A DNA stretch of 64,000 nt, taken from positions 35,260-99,259 of the forward strand of contig JAQXDW010000032.1 of NCBI GenBank assembly GCA_029251165.1. Reading direction: 5' to 3'. The notes beneath the pieces were generated by a model. That model did no database searches, was not told where the DNA came from, and saw only the letters and a list, made by a program, of their open reading frames with translations. This document shows positions 6,951-15,631 of the stretch, one piece after another (position 1 is the stretch's first letter; each line of letters opens with the position of its first letter). The stretch comes from Myxococcota bacterium. Lineage in GTDB: Bacteria; Myxococcota_A; UBA796. A program made the translations under genes and the position numbers.

Positions 6951-8279
6951 ATGAGAACTATTGGACAGATGGGAAGCGGACTCACCCTGGTGGGGCTCCT
7001 TTTCTCCCAGGCAGCAGCAGCTGAGCCTGGTGATCACATCGGAACCGAGACGGTTCAGTTCATTCCGTCGGTCCAACTCTTTGGCACCCACCGAACGAAC
7101 ACCTTCCTTCAGGAAGGTACTGTCGGCGGAGGAGATGAGGTGATCCCGGGAACGGCGATCACGCTTCATCCCACCCTGAGCCTCAAGGCAGACGGTACGG
7201 ATGTCTTGTTTGAGCTTGGTGCTGGCTATTCAGCGAAGAAGTACATTCAGGAGAGTGTTGCTGATCTTGACAGATTCAAGGACTTTGACATCTCGACTCG
7301 ACTGGTGCTGCTTCGCAACGCCGTGGTTGGTCTAAAGGTTGAGGACAAGTTCGACCTCAATGGTTTTGAGTCTGAAGCAACCAAAGCCGACGATCCATAT
7401 GTTCAGGTCCTCCGTAATACGAGCGGTGCACGTCTCACCATTCGCCCCGGTCCCTCTTTAGAGCTCGATCTGGGTGGAAACCTCAACTACACCAACTACG
7501 ACACACCGCGCTCGGCCTCGGACAACACCCGAGTCAGCTATGGCCCGGCAGCGGACTTGAAGTGGAAGTTCCTTCCCAAGACCGCACTGGTCGGAAACTG
7601 GGAGATGGAGTGGTTCTCCTGGGACAAGAACATCATCTCCCCTGAGGCCGATGGGACCACTACGGGTGACTTCGGTTCTTACCTTGGCGTTCCCAATGGC
7701 CGCACGCTTCGCCTCGAGGGTGGAGTCCGCGGTCGCTTTACAGAGCGCCTCGTGCTTGGTCTTGTCGTCGGCTATGGCTCTGCCATCTACGACGAGCAGA
7801 GCGTCATCGATGCTGCCGGCAGCGTCGATGGCAATGCCTCAGCCGAGATTGATGCATCCACTCAGGGTTTTGACTCGGACCTCCAGGGCTTCCCGCAAGG
7901 AATCCTCGGTGGTGTGGATATCAGCTACTCGCTCCTTGAGAGTCAGGTATTCTCTCTTGGCTACCGCAAAGACTTTCAGGACGTCTTCTTCACCAACTAC
8001 GTGCTGTATAATCGTGTCCATTTAGGATATGAGGGGTTGTTCGCGGATCGTTACGGCGTATCCCTCAACGCGAACTACCGATTTGAGGACTATGCCGGTG
8101 AGGTCGATCGAAACGATCACCGGATCGTTGGCACCGCTGCCTTGCGGTATGTCGCAACGAAGTACCTCGATCTCAATGCCTCAACGGTCTGGCGTCGTCG
8201 TGCGAGCGCAGACCAGCTGAATCCCGACATCGAGTTCGATGATCTTGGCTTCAACTTTGGTGCGACCTTCACCTACTGA
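6951..8279 (+). CDS. Outer-membrane beta-barrel protein of the Glt-like cluster
   Basis: 442 residues from the ATG at 6951, chosen because it begins a proper signal peptide (MRTIGQ, hydrophobic core, AAAAEPGD). The frame is open 123 bases further upstream without sensible protein content. The mature part alternates polar and hydrophobic residues with many Tyr/Asp/Asn turns and ends in FGATFTY, an aromatic C-terminus typical of barrels inserted by the BAM complex. GltA/GltB barrels are the outer-membrane end of the Glt machine in Myxococcus, and this one follows the GltG-like gene. Barrel nature likely; GltA/B equivalence is inference. Confidence 0.8.
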   Translation: MRTIGQMGSGLTLVGLLFSQAAAAEPGDHIGTETVQFIPSVQLFGTHRTNTFLQEGTVGGGDEVIPGTAITLHPTLSLKADGTDVLFELGAGYSAKKYIQESVADLDRFKDFDISTRLVLLRNAVVGLKVEDKFDLNGFESEATKADDPYVQVLRNTSGARLTIRPGPSLELDLGGNLNYTNYDTPRSASDNTRVSYGPAADLKWKFLPKTALVGNWEMEWFSWDKNIISPEADGTTTGDFGSYLGVPNGRTLRLEGGVRGRFTERLVLGLVVGYGSAIYDEQSVIDAAGSVDGNASAEIDASTQGFDSDLQGFPQGILGGVDISYSLLESQVFSLGYRKDFQDVFFTNYVLYNRVHLGYEGLFADRYGVSLNANYRFEDYAGEVDRNDHRIVGTAALRYVATKYLDLNASTVWRRRASADQLNPDIEFDDLGFNFGATFTY

Positions 8280-8324
8280 CTGGGCTCTGCTCGGCTGGCT
8301 GACTGGGCTCTGCTGGCTGGCTGG
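8276..8324. repeat. Direct repeat spanning the barrel stop codon
   Basis: A 16-base segment at 8276-8291, which includes the TGA stop, recurs exactly at 8299-8314 (period 23), followed by GGCTGG-type runs. It lies between convergent genes. Confidence 0.8.
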
Positions 8325-8333
8325 GCCAAGCAC

Positions 8334-8362
8334 CGGTCAGGCTGAGCATACTTGCCTGACCG
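8334..8362. terminator. Bidirectional hairpin between convergent barrel and galE genes
   Basis: Perfect 9-bp arms (8334-8342 and 8354-8362) with an 11-base loop, located between two converging genes. Neither side has a clear T run, so termination strength is uncertain. Confidence 0.5.
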
Positions 8363-8372
8363 ACCCACATGG

Positions 8373-9350
8373 TCAGTAGCGAGGGTTCTTGGACCAACTG
8401 GCAGCGGTCTCGATGATCGAGGCGATGTCTGTCCAGGTTGGTTCCCAGCCGAGGTCTGCACGGATCTTCTCAGAAGATGCGTACAGGGCTGGCGGATCTC
8501 CAGGCCGACGCGGCGCCTCGCTGTGGGGTACTGGGAGGCCCGTGACAGCCTCGATTGCATCGATAATCTCTCGGACGGTGGTTCCGTTACCGGTGCCGAG
8601 GTTGTAGACGTCTCCGCGATCGCCAGCGAGCAAGCGCTGGGCTGCCAGCAGGTGTGCGGAGGCGAGGTCGAGCACGTGTACGTAGTCGCGAACGCACGTA
8701 CCGTCTCTGGTCTCGTAGTCCGTGCCGAACAAGGAGAGGGGAGGGCGGCGTCCCAGCGCGGCATCGAGTGCCAGCGGGATGAGGTGAGACTCCGGAGAGT
8801 GAGACTCTCCGAGGAGGCCATCGGGAGTCGCGCCAGCAGCGTTGAAGTAACGCAGCGCAGTGATCGAGAAGCCCTCTCGCTCTCGGCATGCCGCCAGGAT
8901 CTTCTCCACCATGTCCTTGCTGCGACCGTATGGGCTTATGGGAGCGTGGGGATGGGCCTCGTCCATGGGAAGTCGCTGAGGCGGACCGTAGATGGCACAG
9001 GTCGAGGAGAAGACGAGGCGCCGAACCCCGGCGTCTGACATTGCCTGGAGAAGCGAGACGGTCCCTGCGACGTTGACGTCGAAGTACCGCAGGGGGTGTT
9101 TGACGCTCTCTCCGACGAGCGAGAGTGCGGCGAAGTGCATGACCGCATCGATGCGATGGGTCTTCAGGGCAGTGGTCAGCGCAGCACGATCCCGAATGTC
9201 TCCCTCGATGAGCGAGCCTTGAGCCGCGGCGCGGTGGCCGCTGGAGAGGTTGTCGTAGGTGACAACCGTTGCGCCAGCCTGTGTGAGCACATGACCACAG
9301 ATGCTTCCGATGTATCCCGCACCGCCAATGAGCATGACTCGAGCCTTCAT
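8373..9350 (-). CDS. galE: UDP-glucose 4-epimerase
   Basis: Interconverts UDP-glucose and UDP-galactose with bound NAD in the cytosol, feeding polysaccharide and LPS synthesis. The 325 residues begin MKARVMLIGGAGYIGS, with the GGAGYIG dinucleotide-binding loop, then the Ser/Thr motif VFSSTCAIYG and the catalytic YGRSK. Length matches GalE (about 330). The ATG at 9350 is chosen because AGGAGA lies 8 bases upstream; the frame is open for 18 more codons without meaning. It stands alone on the minus strand, divergent from ftsK. Closely related epimerases can act on other UDP-sugars, so substrate is not certain. Confidence 0.93.
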   Translation of the reverse strand: MKARVMLIGGAGYIGSICGHVLTQAGATVVTYDNLSSGHRAAAQGSLIEGDIRDRAALTTALKTHRIDAVMHFAALSLVGESVKHPLRYFDVNVAGTVSLLQAMSDAGVRRLVFSSTCAIYGPPQRLPMDEAHPHAPISPYGRSKDMVEKILAACREREGFSITALRYFNAAGATPDGLLGESHSPESHLIPLALDAALGRRPPLSLFGTDYETRDGTCVRDYVHVLDLASAHLLAAQRLLAGDRGDVYNLGTGNGTTVREIIDAIEAVTGLPVPHSEAPRRPGDPPALYASSEKIRADLGWEPTWTDIASIIETAASWSKNPRY

Positions 9351-9408
9351 GGGACTGTCTCCTGCCATTCGATAAAGTTGATGCTCTTCCTTAGAGCAAG
9401 ACATGACC

Positions 9409-9414
9409 TGTCAA
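9409..9414 (-). promoter_or_regulatory. Possible -35 box for galE
   Basis: TTGACA read on the minus strand, about 60 bases before the galE start. No convincing -10 at standard spacing was found, so this is tentative. Confidence 0.25.
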
Positions 9415-9460
9415 CACTTTTAAGCTAACATAGAGGCTCCATCGGAACTTTGGAGGAGCC

Positions 9461-12400
9461 TTGGCCGGCCGGACAACCAGCAGTGACGAAGAGCAGACCG
9501 GTACTTCACGAGGTACTCGGAAACGCTCTGCCCCGAAGAAGACTTCTCGCAGCCGCGGAAGCAAGTCGACCTCTCGGACGCGGAAGACCACATCCGGCAA
9601 GAAGTCGGGTCGGACCCACGCGCGGAAGACCACATCCGGCAAGACCCGCTCTGGCAAGACATCGTCGGGAACCAGCGCGTCTCGCAGCCGGACCCGTCAG
9701 GAGCCGCTGACCTTGCCGTCACCGCGTCAGGTCTATCGAGAGGCGGCCGTCATGGCGCGGCGCTCGGTGCCGTTTATGCTTCTGTCCGGTGTTCTACTGT
9801 CGGTTTACACTGCCCTGAGTCTGGCGACCCACAGCCCTGAAGACCCCTCGTTCTCACACTCCAGTGTCGGTGAGATCAGCAACCTCGGCGGGCCGGTCGG
9901 AGCCTCCCTTTCCGAGGCGCTCTACCTGGTCCTAGGCTATGGCGCGTGGATTGTTGCCCCGGTTGGAGCACTGCTAGCCCTGAAGCTCGCAGGTCGATCT
10001 GTCGGTGGTCTCAAGCGCCTCTTGGGCTGGAGCGGCCTCCTGTGGGTGAGCCTGTGCCTCGTCGCGCTTCTGGCTCCGATGGGTGAGCCCGATCCGTTTG
10101 CTGCTGGTGGACTGATCGGAGAGCTGTCGGTCAAGGCGATGGGTAACCTCGTCGGACCGGCGGGAACCTGGATCATCGTGCTTGGCTGCGCGCTGGGAAT
10201 CGTTCCGTTCGTCGCGGGTGTCGAGCTGGAGTCGATGATGGACCGTGGGCTCGTCGAGCTTGAGCGGGCTGGCCCCCAGGTGCGGCAGCTCGGCTCTGGT
10301 ATCGGCAGCCGCGCACGCAGCGGAGCCTCCAGCTTTGGCTCGCGCATTGTCGATCTGTTCCACCCTCTGTGGGACTGGCAGTGGCGGCAGGATGATGAGC
10401 TGGAAGATGACGAGCCGGACAGCATTCCGCCCTCTGCGCCGTTTGAGTCCGCTCCGTTCGATGTCACCTCTCACACCCACGCAGTCCCATACGCAGAGCC
10501 TGAGCTCGAGCTTGAGCGCTCTGTGGACGTCACTCCGGCGGCACACGAGCCCCTGTTTGCAGAGCCCGATCCGGCAATGGTTCCTCCCGATCCAATGGAG
10601 CGGACTCAGATTGGTCAGCGGGAGCTTGTCGAGGTCGAGTGGGAGACCACCAACCACTCCGCAGCTCGAATGTCCGCAGCTCGAATGTCCGTCGGTCCGG
10701 CTCCAGGCGCTCGTATTCACCCACCGCCGCTGGACGAGCTTCCCTCTGAGCCGCTGTTCTCACCCTTGATCTTCAACGAGAAGCCACGCCTTCCCCGTGA
10801 TCTGGCGCCGGTCGCACAGCAGCCAAATCCTCAGGCGGCAGTCTCGGAGTCTCCAGCCATTCGGACTCCACCGCTGGTTGCTCCGACGATCGTGTCTGAG
10901 CCCATGGCTCAGCCGCCCATCGCTCCAGCCTCAGTGAAGCCGCCTCCGATTGTTCAGCCCACAGTTGATCGTTCGGCAGTTGATCGTTCGGCAGTTGATC
11001 GTTCGGCAGTTGATCGTTCGGCAGTTGATCTGCCCGCAGTTGATCGTTCGGCAGTCGATCTGCCCGCAGTCGACTTTTCCTCAGTTGTTCAGGCCCCGAC
11101 TGAGCAGCCCATCGTGCCCGAGCAGGTCGCAGAGCCGGAGGTGCAGCCAGTTCTCTCGGCTCCGCCGGCACCAGCGGTTGCCATTCCCGATGCGACAGAC
11201 CTCCCCCAGACGCCCCCACCAGCAGCGGTTGCGAACCCGCAGCCGGTGGAGAAGCGTGGGCCGCGCCTTGAGGTGGACTCTGAGGGGCTGGTCTCTGGTG
11301 GCTCCGACGACGGCATGGCCCTCATCGAGCGGAACCCCTACGACAACTTCGAGCTCCCGCACCTCGGACTGTTGGATTCTCATGCCCGAGACATCGCCCA
11401 GTTCAACGAGCTGGAGCTGCAGCAGCTTGCCTCCACCCTTGAGCAGAAGCTGGCGGACTTTCGGGTCGAGGGTGAGGTCACTGCGATCCGTCCTGGACCG
11501 GTCATTACCACCTTCGAGTATCTGCCTGCTCCGGGCATCAAGATCTCTCGGATCTCAGGACTCTCCGACGACATCGCGATGGCGCTCAAGGCGCTGCGGG
11601 TCCGAATTGTTGCGCCGATTCCAGGCAAGGGTGTGGTCGGTATCGAGATCCCGAACAAGCACCGTCAGATGATCTGGGTGCGGGACATCCTCTCGAGCGA
11701 GATCTTCCGAAAGAACAAGACCAAGCTGCCCCTCGCGCTGGGCAAGAGCGTAGAGGGCAAGCCCCGGATTGCTGACCTCGCCAAGATGCCGCATCTCCTG
11801 GTGGGTGGAACCACCGGCTCGGGTAAGAGCGTCGGCGTCAACGCCATGCTCCTCAGCATGCTGTTCACTCGGACTCCCGCAGAGCTTCGACTCATTCTCA
11901 TCGATCCGAAGATGCTTGAGTTCGAGCTGTACAACGAGATCCCCCACCTCCTCCATCCTGTCGTCACGGATCCAAAGCTCGCCAGCGCTGCGCTGAAGTG
12001 GGCATGCGCGGAGATGGATCAGCGGTATCGAATGCTTGCGAACTGGAAGACCCGGAACATCGAGTCCTTCAACCGAAAGGTTGAGCAGGAAGCCGACTCG
12101 TGGACCCCCGCGAAGGCCCGGCGGTACTTCGGCGCAGATCTCACCGACGATGAGCTTCCACCGCCACCGAAGAAGATGCCATACATCGTCATCGTCATCG
12201 ACGAGCTCGCTGACCTCATGATGATCGCGGCAAAGGACGTCGAGGAGTCCATCATCCGGATTGCGCAGAAGGCGCGCGCTGCGGGCATCCACCTCATCGT
12301 CGCGACCCAGCGACCGTCGGTCAATGTCATCACCGGCCTCATCAAGGCGAACATGCCCTCTCGGGTGGCCTTCCAGATCCGCACGAAGGTCGACAGCCGC

Positions 12401-12811
12401 ACCATCCTCGATCAGAACGGTGCTGAGAACCTGCTGGGGAAAGGAGACATGCTCTTCCTTCCCCCAGGTGTCGCCGCCTTGGAGCGCTGTCACGGTGCGT
12501 TCGTCTCAGACGAAGAGGTTCGCACGGTGACCGACTTCCTGCGGGACCAGGCCTCCCCGATCTACGAGGCGGAGCTGAAGGCAGACGAGGGCACTGACGC
12601 CCACATTGAGGAAGAGGAGTACGACGACTTCTACGACCAGGCTGTCGCCTATGTCTGTCAGAAGGGAAAGGCCAGCACCTCGATGATCCAGCGCCAGTTC
12701 AAGATCGGCTACAACCGCGCCGCTCGGATGATCGAGGTCATGGAGCGAGAGGGCGTCGTCGGACCGGCCGACGGAGCACGTCCCCGGAAGGTCCTCGTCG
12801 ACGCGCACTGA
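9461..12811 (+). CDS. ftsK: DNA translocase FtsK
   Basis: Septal, hexameric ATPase that pumps chromosomal DNA during division. 1116 residues: a Lys/Arg/Ser/Thr-rich cytoplasmic N-terminus (1-90), four membrane helices (about 97-248), a long variable linker with Pro-rich and AVDRS repeats, the motor with Walker A GTTGSGKS (about 783-790) and Walker B VIVIDELADLMM (about 910), and a winged-helix gamma domain at the end that normally reads KOPS sites. The start is TTG at 9461, supported by GGAGG just upstream. A terminator follows. The unusually basic N-terminal extension is not part of the E. coli protein. Confidence 0.96.
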   Translation: MAGRTTSSDEEQTGTSRGTRKRSAPKKTSRSRGSKSTSRTRKTTSGKKSGRTHARKTTSGKTRSGKTSSGTSASRSRTRQEPLTLPSPRQVYREAAVMARRSVPFMLLSGVLLSVYTALSLATHSPEDPSFSHSSVGEISNLGGPVGASLSEALYLVLGYGAWIVAPVGALLALKLAGRSVGGLKRLLGWSGLLWVSLCLVALLAPMGEPDPFAAGGLIGELSVKAMGNLVGPAGTWIIVLGCALGIVPFVAGVELESMMDRGLVELERAGPQVRQLGSGIGSRARSGASSFGSRIVDLFHPLWDWQWRQDDELEDDEPDSIPPSAPFESAPFDVTSHTHAVPYAEPELELERSVDVTPAAHEPLFAEPDPAMVPPDPMERTQIGQRELVEVEWETTNHSAARMSAARMSVGPAPGARIHPPPLDELPSEPLFSPLIFNEKPRLPRDLAPVAQQPNPQAAVSESPAIRTPPLVAPTIVSEPMAQPPIAPASVKPPPIVQPTVDRSAVDRSAVDRSAVDRSAVDLPAVDRSAVDLPAVDFSSVVQAPTEQPIVPEQVAEPEVQPVLSAPPAPAVAIPDATDLPQTPPPAAVANPQPVEKRGPRLEVDSEGLVSGGSDDGMALIERNPYDNFELPHLGLLDSHARDIAQFNELELQQLASTLEQKLADFRVEGEVTAIRPGPVITTFEYLPAPGIKISRISGLSDDIAMALKALRVRIVAPIPGKGVVGIEIPNKHRQMIWVRDILSSEIFRKNKTKLPLALGKSVEGKPRIADLAKMPHLLVGGTTGSGKSVGVNAMLLSMLFTRTPAELRLILIDPKMLEFELYNEIPHLLHPVVTDPKLASAALKWACAEMDQRYRMLANWKTRNIESFNRKVEQEADSWTPAKARRYFGADLTDDELPPPPKKMPYIVIVIDELADLMMIAAKDVEESIIRIAQKARAAGIHLIVATQRPSVNVITGLIKANMPSRVAFQIRTKVDSRTILDQNGAENLLGKGDMLFLPPGVAALERCHGAFVSDEEVRTVTDFLRDQASPIYEAELKADEGTDAHIEEEEYDDFYDQAVAYVCQKGKASTSMIQRQFKIGYNRAARMIEVMEREGVVGPADGARPRKVLVDAH
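10661..10690 (+). repeat. 15-bp tandem duplication in ftsK linker (AARMS twice)
   Basis: Two exact 15-base copies (10661-10675 and 10676-10690) in the linker of ftsK, adding five residues. Short coding duplication; functional effect unlikely. Confidence 0.8.
10961..11080 (+). repeat. 15-bp tandem repeats in ftsK linker (AVDRS/AVDLP)
   Basis: Eight units of 15 bases start at 10961 and continue every 15 bases to 11080, five of them nearly identical, the others changed to AVDLP or AVDFS. They code for pentapeptides in the flexible linker between membrane and motor domains. Slipped-strand copy changes would stay in frame. Confidence 0.9.
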
Positions 12812-12847
12812 CCCACGAGCATCGGTGTTGGTGTGTATGGGAAGTCA

Positions 12848-12866
12848 CCGGCATGGCCGGGTTTTT
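12848..12866 (+). terminator. Intrinsic terminator after ftsK
   Basis: CCGGC/GCCGG arms (12848-12852 and 12856-12860) with a 3-base loop followed by GTTTTT, 37 bases after the ftsK stop. Confidence 0.75.
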
Positions 12867-12922
12867 CGTTTGCCAGCCTGGCCGGCTCACGCTAATCCAT
12901 CCGGCTTACTCAGGAGACCCCC

Positions 12923-13570
12923 TTGCGTCTGCTTCACACCGTGCTGCTCGCGATCCTACTCGCCCTGTCTCCCGTCGCCAATGCTGAGCCCACAGCTCAG
13001 GACGTCGTCACGGCGGTCGAGGCGACCTACAAAGACGTGCAGTCTCTCTCTGCGTCGTTTGTCCAGGTCACCCGCTCCAGCATGGGCGAGGTGCGGCAGC
13101 AGGGCAGCGTTCAGCTCAAGCGGCCCAGGATGATGCGCTGGGACTTTACCGAGCCCGCGACCAGCAGCTTCATCACCAACGGCAGCACGCTCTGGGTGTG
13201 GGCAGCGGATCAGAACCAGGTCATCGTCACCGACGATCTCTCCGGTGCCGCTTCAGGCAATGACATGTCCCAGCTCCTCGACGACCTCAGCAAGCTCGGT
13301 GAGCTGTTCAATGTCGAGACCGTCGGGCAGGAGGCGGGCAGCCACACCCTGCAGCTCACGCCGAAGACGCCCTCCACGAGCATCAAGCAGCTCCAGATTG
13401 TGGTCAGCAGTGATGCGTACACCCTCCAGAGGATCGTGGTCGTCGACAGCTTCGACGCCGTCGTCGAGCTTGACTTCACCGGGGTCTCCCTCAACACCGA
13501 CATCTCTGACGAGCGGTTCAACTTCGCGGCCCCTGAGGGCGCGACGATTATCAAGACGGACGGGATCTGA
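12923..13570 (+). CDS. lolA: Outer-membrane lipoprotein carrier protein LolA
   Basis: Periplasmic chaperone that carries lipoproteins from LolCDE to the outer membrane. 215 residues with a signal peptide (MRLLHTVLLAILLALSPVANA) and the LolA core: SLSASFVQ, MRWDFTEP near the first third, then beta strands ending with FNFAAPEGA. Length matches the family. The start is TTG at 12923, backed by AGGAGA ten bases before. The rimO gene starts 1 base after its stop, so the two are coupled. Many lipoprotein genes lie in this window, in keeping with an active Lol pathway. Confidence 0.92.
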   Translation: MRLLHTVLLAILLALSPVANAEPTAQDVVTAVEATYKDVQSLSASFVQVTRSSMGEVRQQGSVQLKRPRMMRWDFTEPATSSFITNGSTLWVWAADQNQVIVTDDLSGAASGNDMSQLLDDLSKLGELFNVETVGQEAGSHTLQLTPKTPSTSIKQLQIVVSSDAYTLQRIVVVDSFDAVVELDFTGVSLNTDISDERFNFAAPEGATIIKTDGI

Positions 13571-13571
13571 G

Positions 13572-14909
13572 ATGGCTGAGCGCGTACACCTCGTCAGCCT
13601 CGGCTGTCCGAAGAATCGAGTCGACAGCGAGGTCATGATCGGCCGCTTGCATGCTGGAGACTGGGAGTTCACTGAGGACGCTGCAGATGCAGACGTCATC
13701 ATCGTCAACACCTGTAGCTTCATCAAGCCTGCAACGGAGGAGTCCATCGAGACTGTCCTTGAGATGGCTGGCTACAAGGAGGCCGGCAGCTGCAAGAAGC
13801 TCGTGGTCACCGGCTGCATGGTTCAGCGGTACGGTACCTCCCTGGAGGGAGAGCTGCCCGAGGTGGATCACTTCCTCGGCACGGGCGAGTACCACCGCAT
13901 CGACGAGGTCCTCAAGGCCCGCGCTGGAGAGGCGCCGCGCAGCTACGTCGACACGCCGCTCTACATCCACGACGAGCTGGCTCCGCGCATGTCTCCGTGG
14001 AAAAAGCACAGCTCATACCTGAAGATTAGTGAGGGGTGTAACCACCGCTGTGCGTTCTGCATCATCCCGCAGCTTCGCGGGAAGCTCCGCAGCCGGACCG
14101 TGCCCTCTCTGGTCACAGAGGCCCGCCAGCTCGCAGCGGCTGGTGTCCGCGAGCTGTCCCTGGTGAGCCAGGACTCAACGGCCTACGGCCGTGATCTCAC
14201 CGACGGCAGCAACCTCGGAGGCTTGCTCCGTGGGCTGGCTCGGGTCGACGGTATTGACTGGATTCGGCTGCACTACGTCTACCCGATTGGTTTCCCTGAG
14301 AGCGCCCTGCGGGCCATCGCAGAGGAAGAGAAGATCTGCAAGTACCTCGACATTCCCCTCCAGCATGCGGCGGGTCCAATGCTCAAGGCGATGCGTCGTG
14401 GGGTCACCCGGACCGGTCAGGAGCGCATTCTGGAGCGGGTCCGTGGCTTCGTTCCAGACATCGCCGTGCGCACCACCTTCATCGTCGGCTTCCCCGGCGA
14501 GACGGATGCCGACTTCGCCGAGCTGTGCGACTTCGTGCGCGCCCAGCGATTTGATCGGGTCGGGGTGTTTACCTACTGTCAAGAAGACGGCACTCCAGCG
14601 GCCCTGCTCCCCGGCCAGGTTCCAGAAGACGTCAAGATGGAGCGCCAGCGCGTCCTCATGGATCTCCAGGCGGACATCAGTCGGGAGCGTCTGGAGCGGT
14701 GGGTTGGACAGGACGTCTCGGTCATCATCGACGGCCCGTCAGAGGATCATGAGTGGGTGATGTCTGGTCGCATGGCGACCCAGGCTCCTGAGGTCGATGG
14801 ACAGGTCTTCCTCGATGCGCCTCCCGATGATGTTGCGCCAGGTCAGATCCGAACCGTGAAGATCCTCCAGGCTGCCGCACACGACCTCGTCGGGATGGTC
14901 GTGGCTTGA
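13572..14909 (+). CDS. rimO: Ribosomal protein S12 methylthiotransferase RimO
   Basis: Radical-SAM enzyme that adds a methylthio group to an Asp of ribosomal protein S12. 445 residues: an N-terminal UPF0004 domain with the three cysteines of the auxiliary cluster (SLGCPKN, NTCSF, VTGCM), the radical-SAM motif GCNHRCAFC binding the second 4Fe-4S cluster, and a C-terminal TRAM domain. SLGCPKNRVDSE at the start distinguishes RimO from MiaB. The ATG at 13572 lies right after the lolA stop; the frame is open far upstream inside lolA, but that part is not RimO-like. The following gene overlaps its stop codon. Confidence 0.96.
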   Translation: MAERVHLVSLGCPKNRVDSEVMIGRLHAGDWEFTEDAADADVIIVNTCSFIKPATEESIETVLEMAGYKEAGSCKKLVVTGCMVQRYGTSLEGELPEVDHFLGTGEYHRIDEVLKARAGEAPRSYVDTPLYIHDELAPRMSPWKKHSSYLKISEGCNHRCAFCIIPQLRGKLRSRTVPSLVTEARQLAAAGVRELSLVSQDSTAYGRDLTDGSNLGGLLRGLARVDGIDWIRLHYVYPIGFPESALRAIAEEEKICKYLDIPLQHAAGPMLKAMRRGVTRTGQERILERVRGFVPDIAVRTTFIVGFPGETDADFAELCDFVRAQRFDRVGVFTYCQEDGTPAALLPGQVPEDVKMERQRVLMDLQADISRERLERWVGQDVSVIIDGPSEDHEWVMSGRMATQAPEVDGQVFLDAPPDDVAPGQIRTVKILQAAAHDLVGMVVA

Positions 14910-15631
14910 CCGAGCGGGGCGTCGTCGCCCTGTCTGTGGTGCTGCCGGCATTCAACGAGGCTGGCAACATCGCCGCGACAGTCCAGCGTGCGGTCGCTGT
15001 CCTGGAGCCTCTGGGGCTCTCCAGCGAGATCATCGTGGTCGACGATGGCTCCACGGATCAGACTGCGACCATCGCGGCGGGTCTGCCTGTGCGCCTCATC
15101 TGCCACCCGGACAACCTCGGCTACGGTGCGGCCCTCCGCAGTGGCTTTGCGGCCGCCCGGGGCGAGCGGGTGTTCTTCACCGATGCCGATCAGCAGTTCG
15201 ACCTCTCCGAGCTGCCCGGACTCCTCTTGGCCTCATCGGAGGCAGACATCGCGGTGGGGTACCGACAGGTCCGCCGGGATCCGCTGCACCGTCGCCTCAA
15301 CGCGGCCGCATGGCGGGTGCTGGTGCGCCGTCTTCTGGATGTGCCGGTGCGAGACATCAACTGTGCCTTTAAGATCATCCACCGTCGGGTGCTGGAGCAG
15401 GTGACCCTCTCGTCGACTGGAGCGCTCATCAACGCCGAGCTGCTGTCTCAGGCACGCGCAGGGGGGTTCTCGGTCGTGGAGATCCCGGTGAGCCACTACC
15501 CTCGCATCACCGGGCAGCAGACGGGTGCTCGTCCAGCGGTCATTCTGCGCGCACTCTCTGAGCTCATCGCCCTGCGGGGGGAAGCCCGACGCCGATTCCA
15601 CGGGTCTGATCGGCCCGAAGGATCTCACTGA
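14906..15631 (+). CDS. Family 2 glycosyltransferase
   Basis: GT-A fold sugar transferase of the dolichyl-phosphate-mannose-synthase type, probably using a nucleotide sugar and a lipid carrier at the inner membrane. 241 residues: SVVLPAFNEAGN at the start, IVVDDGSTDQT, the metal-binding TDADQQFDLSE, and an acceptor region near GALINAELL. No membrane helix, so it may be a soluble or peripheral enzyme. The likely start is TTG at 14906, overlapping the rimO TGA by 3 bases. Its 3' end overlaps the convergent gene by 68 bases. Substrate unknown. Confidence 0.85.
   Translation: MTERGVVALSVVLPAFNEAGNIAATVQRAVAVLEPLGLSSEIIVVDDGSTDQTATIAAGLPVRLICHPDNLGYGAALRSGFAAARGERVFFTDADQQFDLSELPGLLLASSEADIAVGYRQVRRDPLHRRLNAAAWRVLVRRLLDVPVRDINCAFKIIHRRVLEQVTLSSTGALINAELLSQARAGGFSVVEIPVSHYPRITGQQTGARPAVILRALSELIALRGEARRRFHGSDRPEGSH

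Noticed and set aside
10961..11080. 15-base repeats considered as a CRISPR array or regulatory iterons
   Set aside because: They are contiguous, without spacers, in frame within ftsK and code for pentapeptides.
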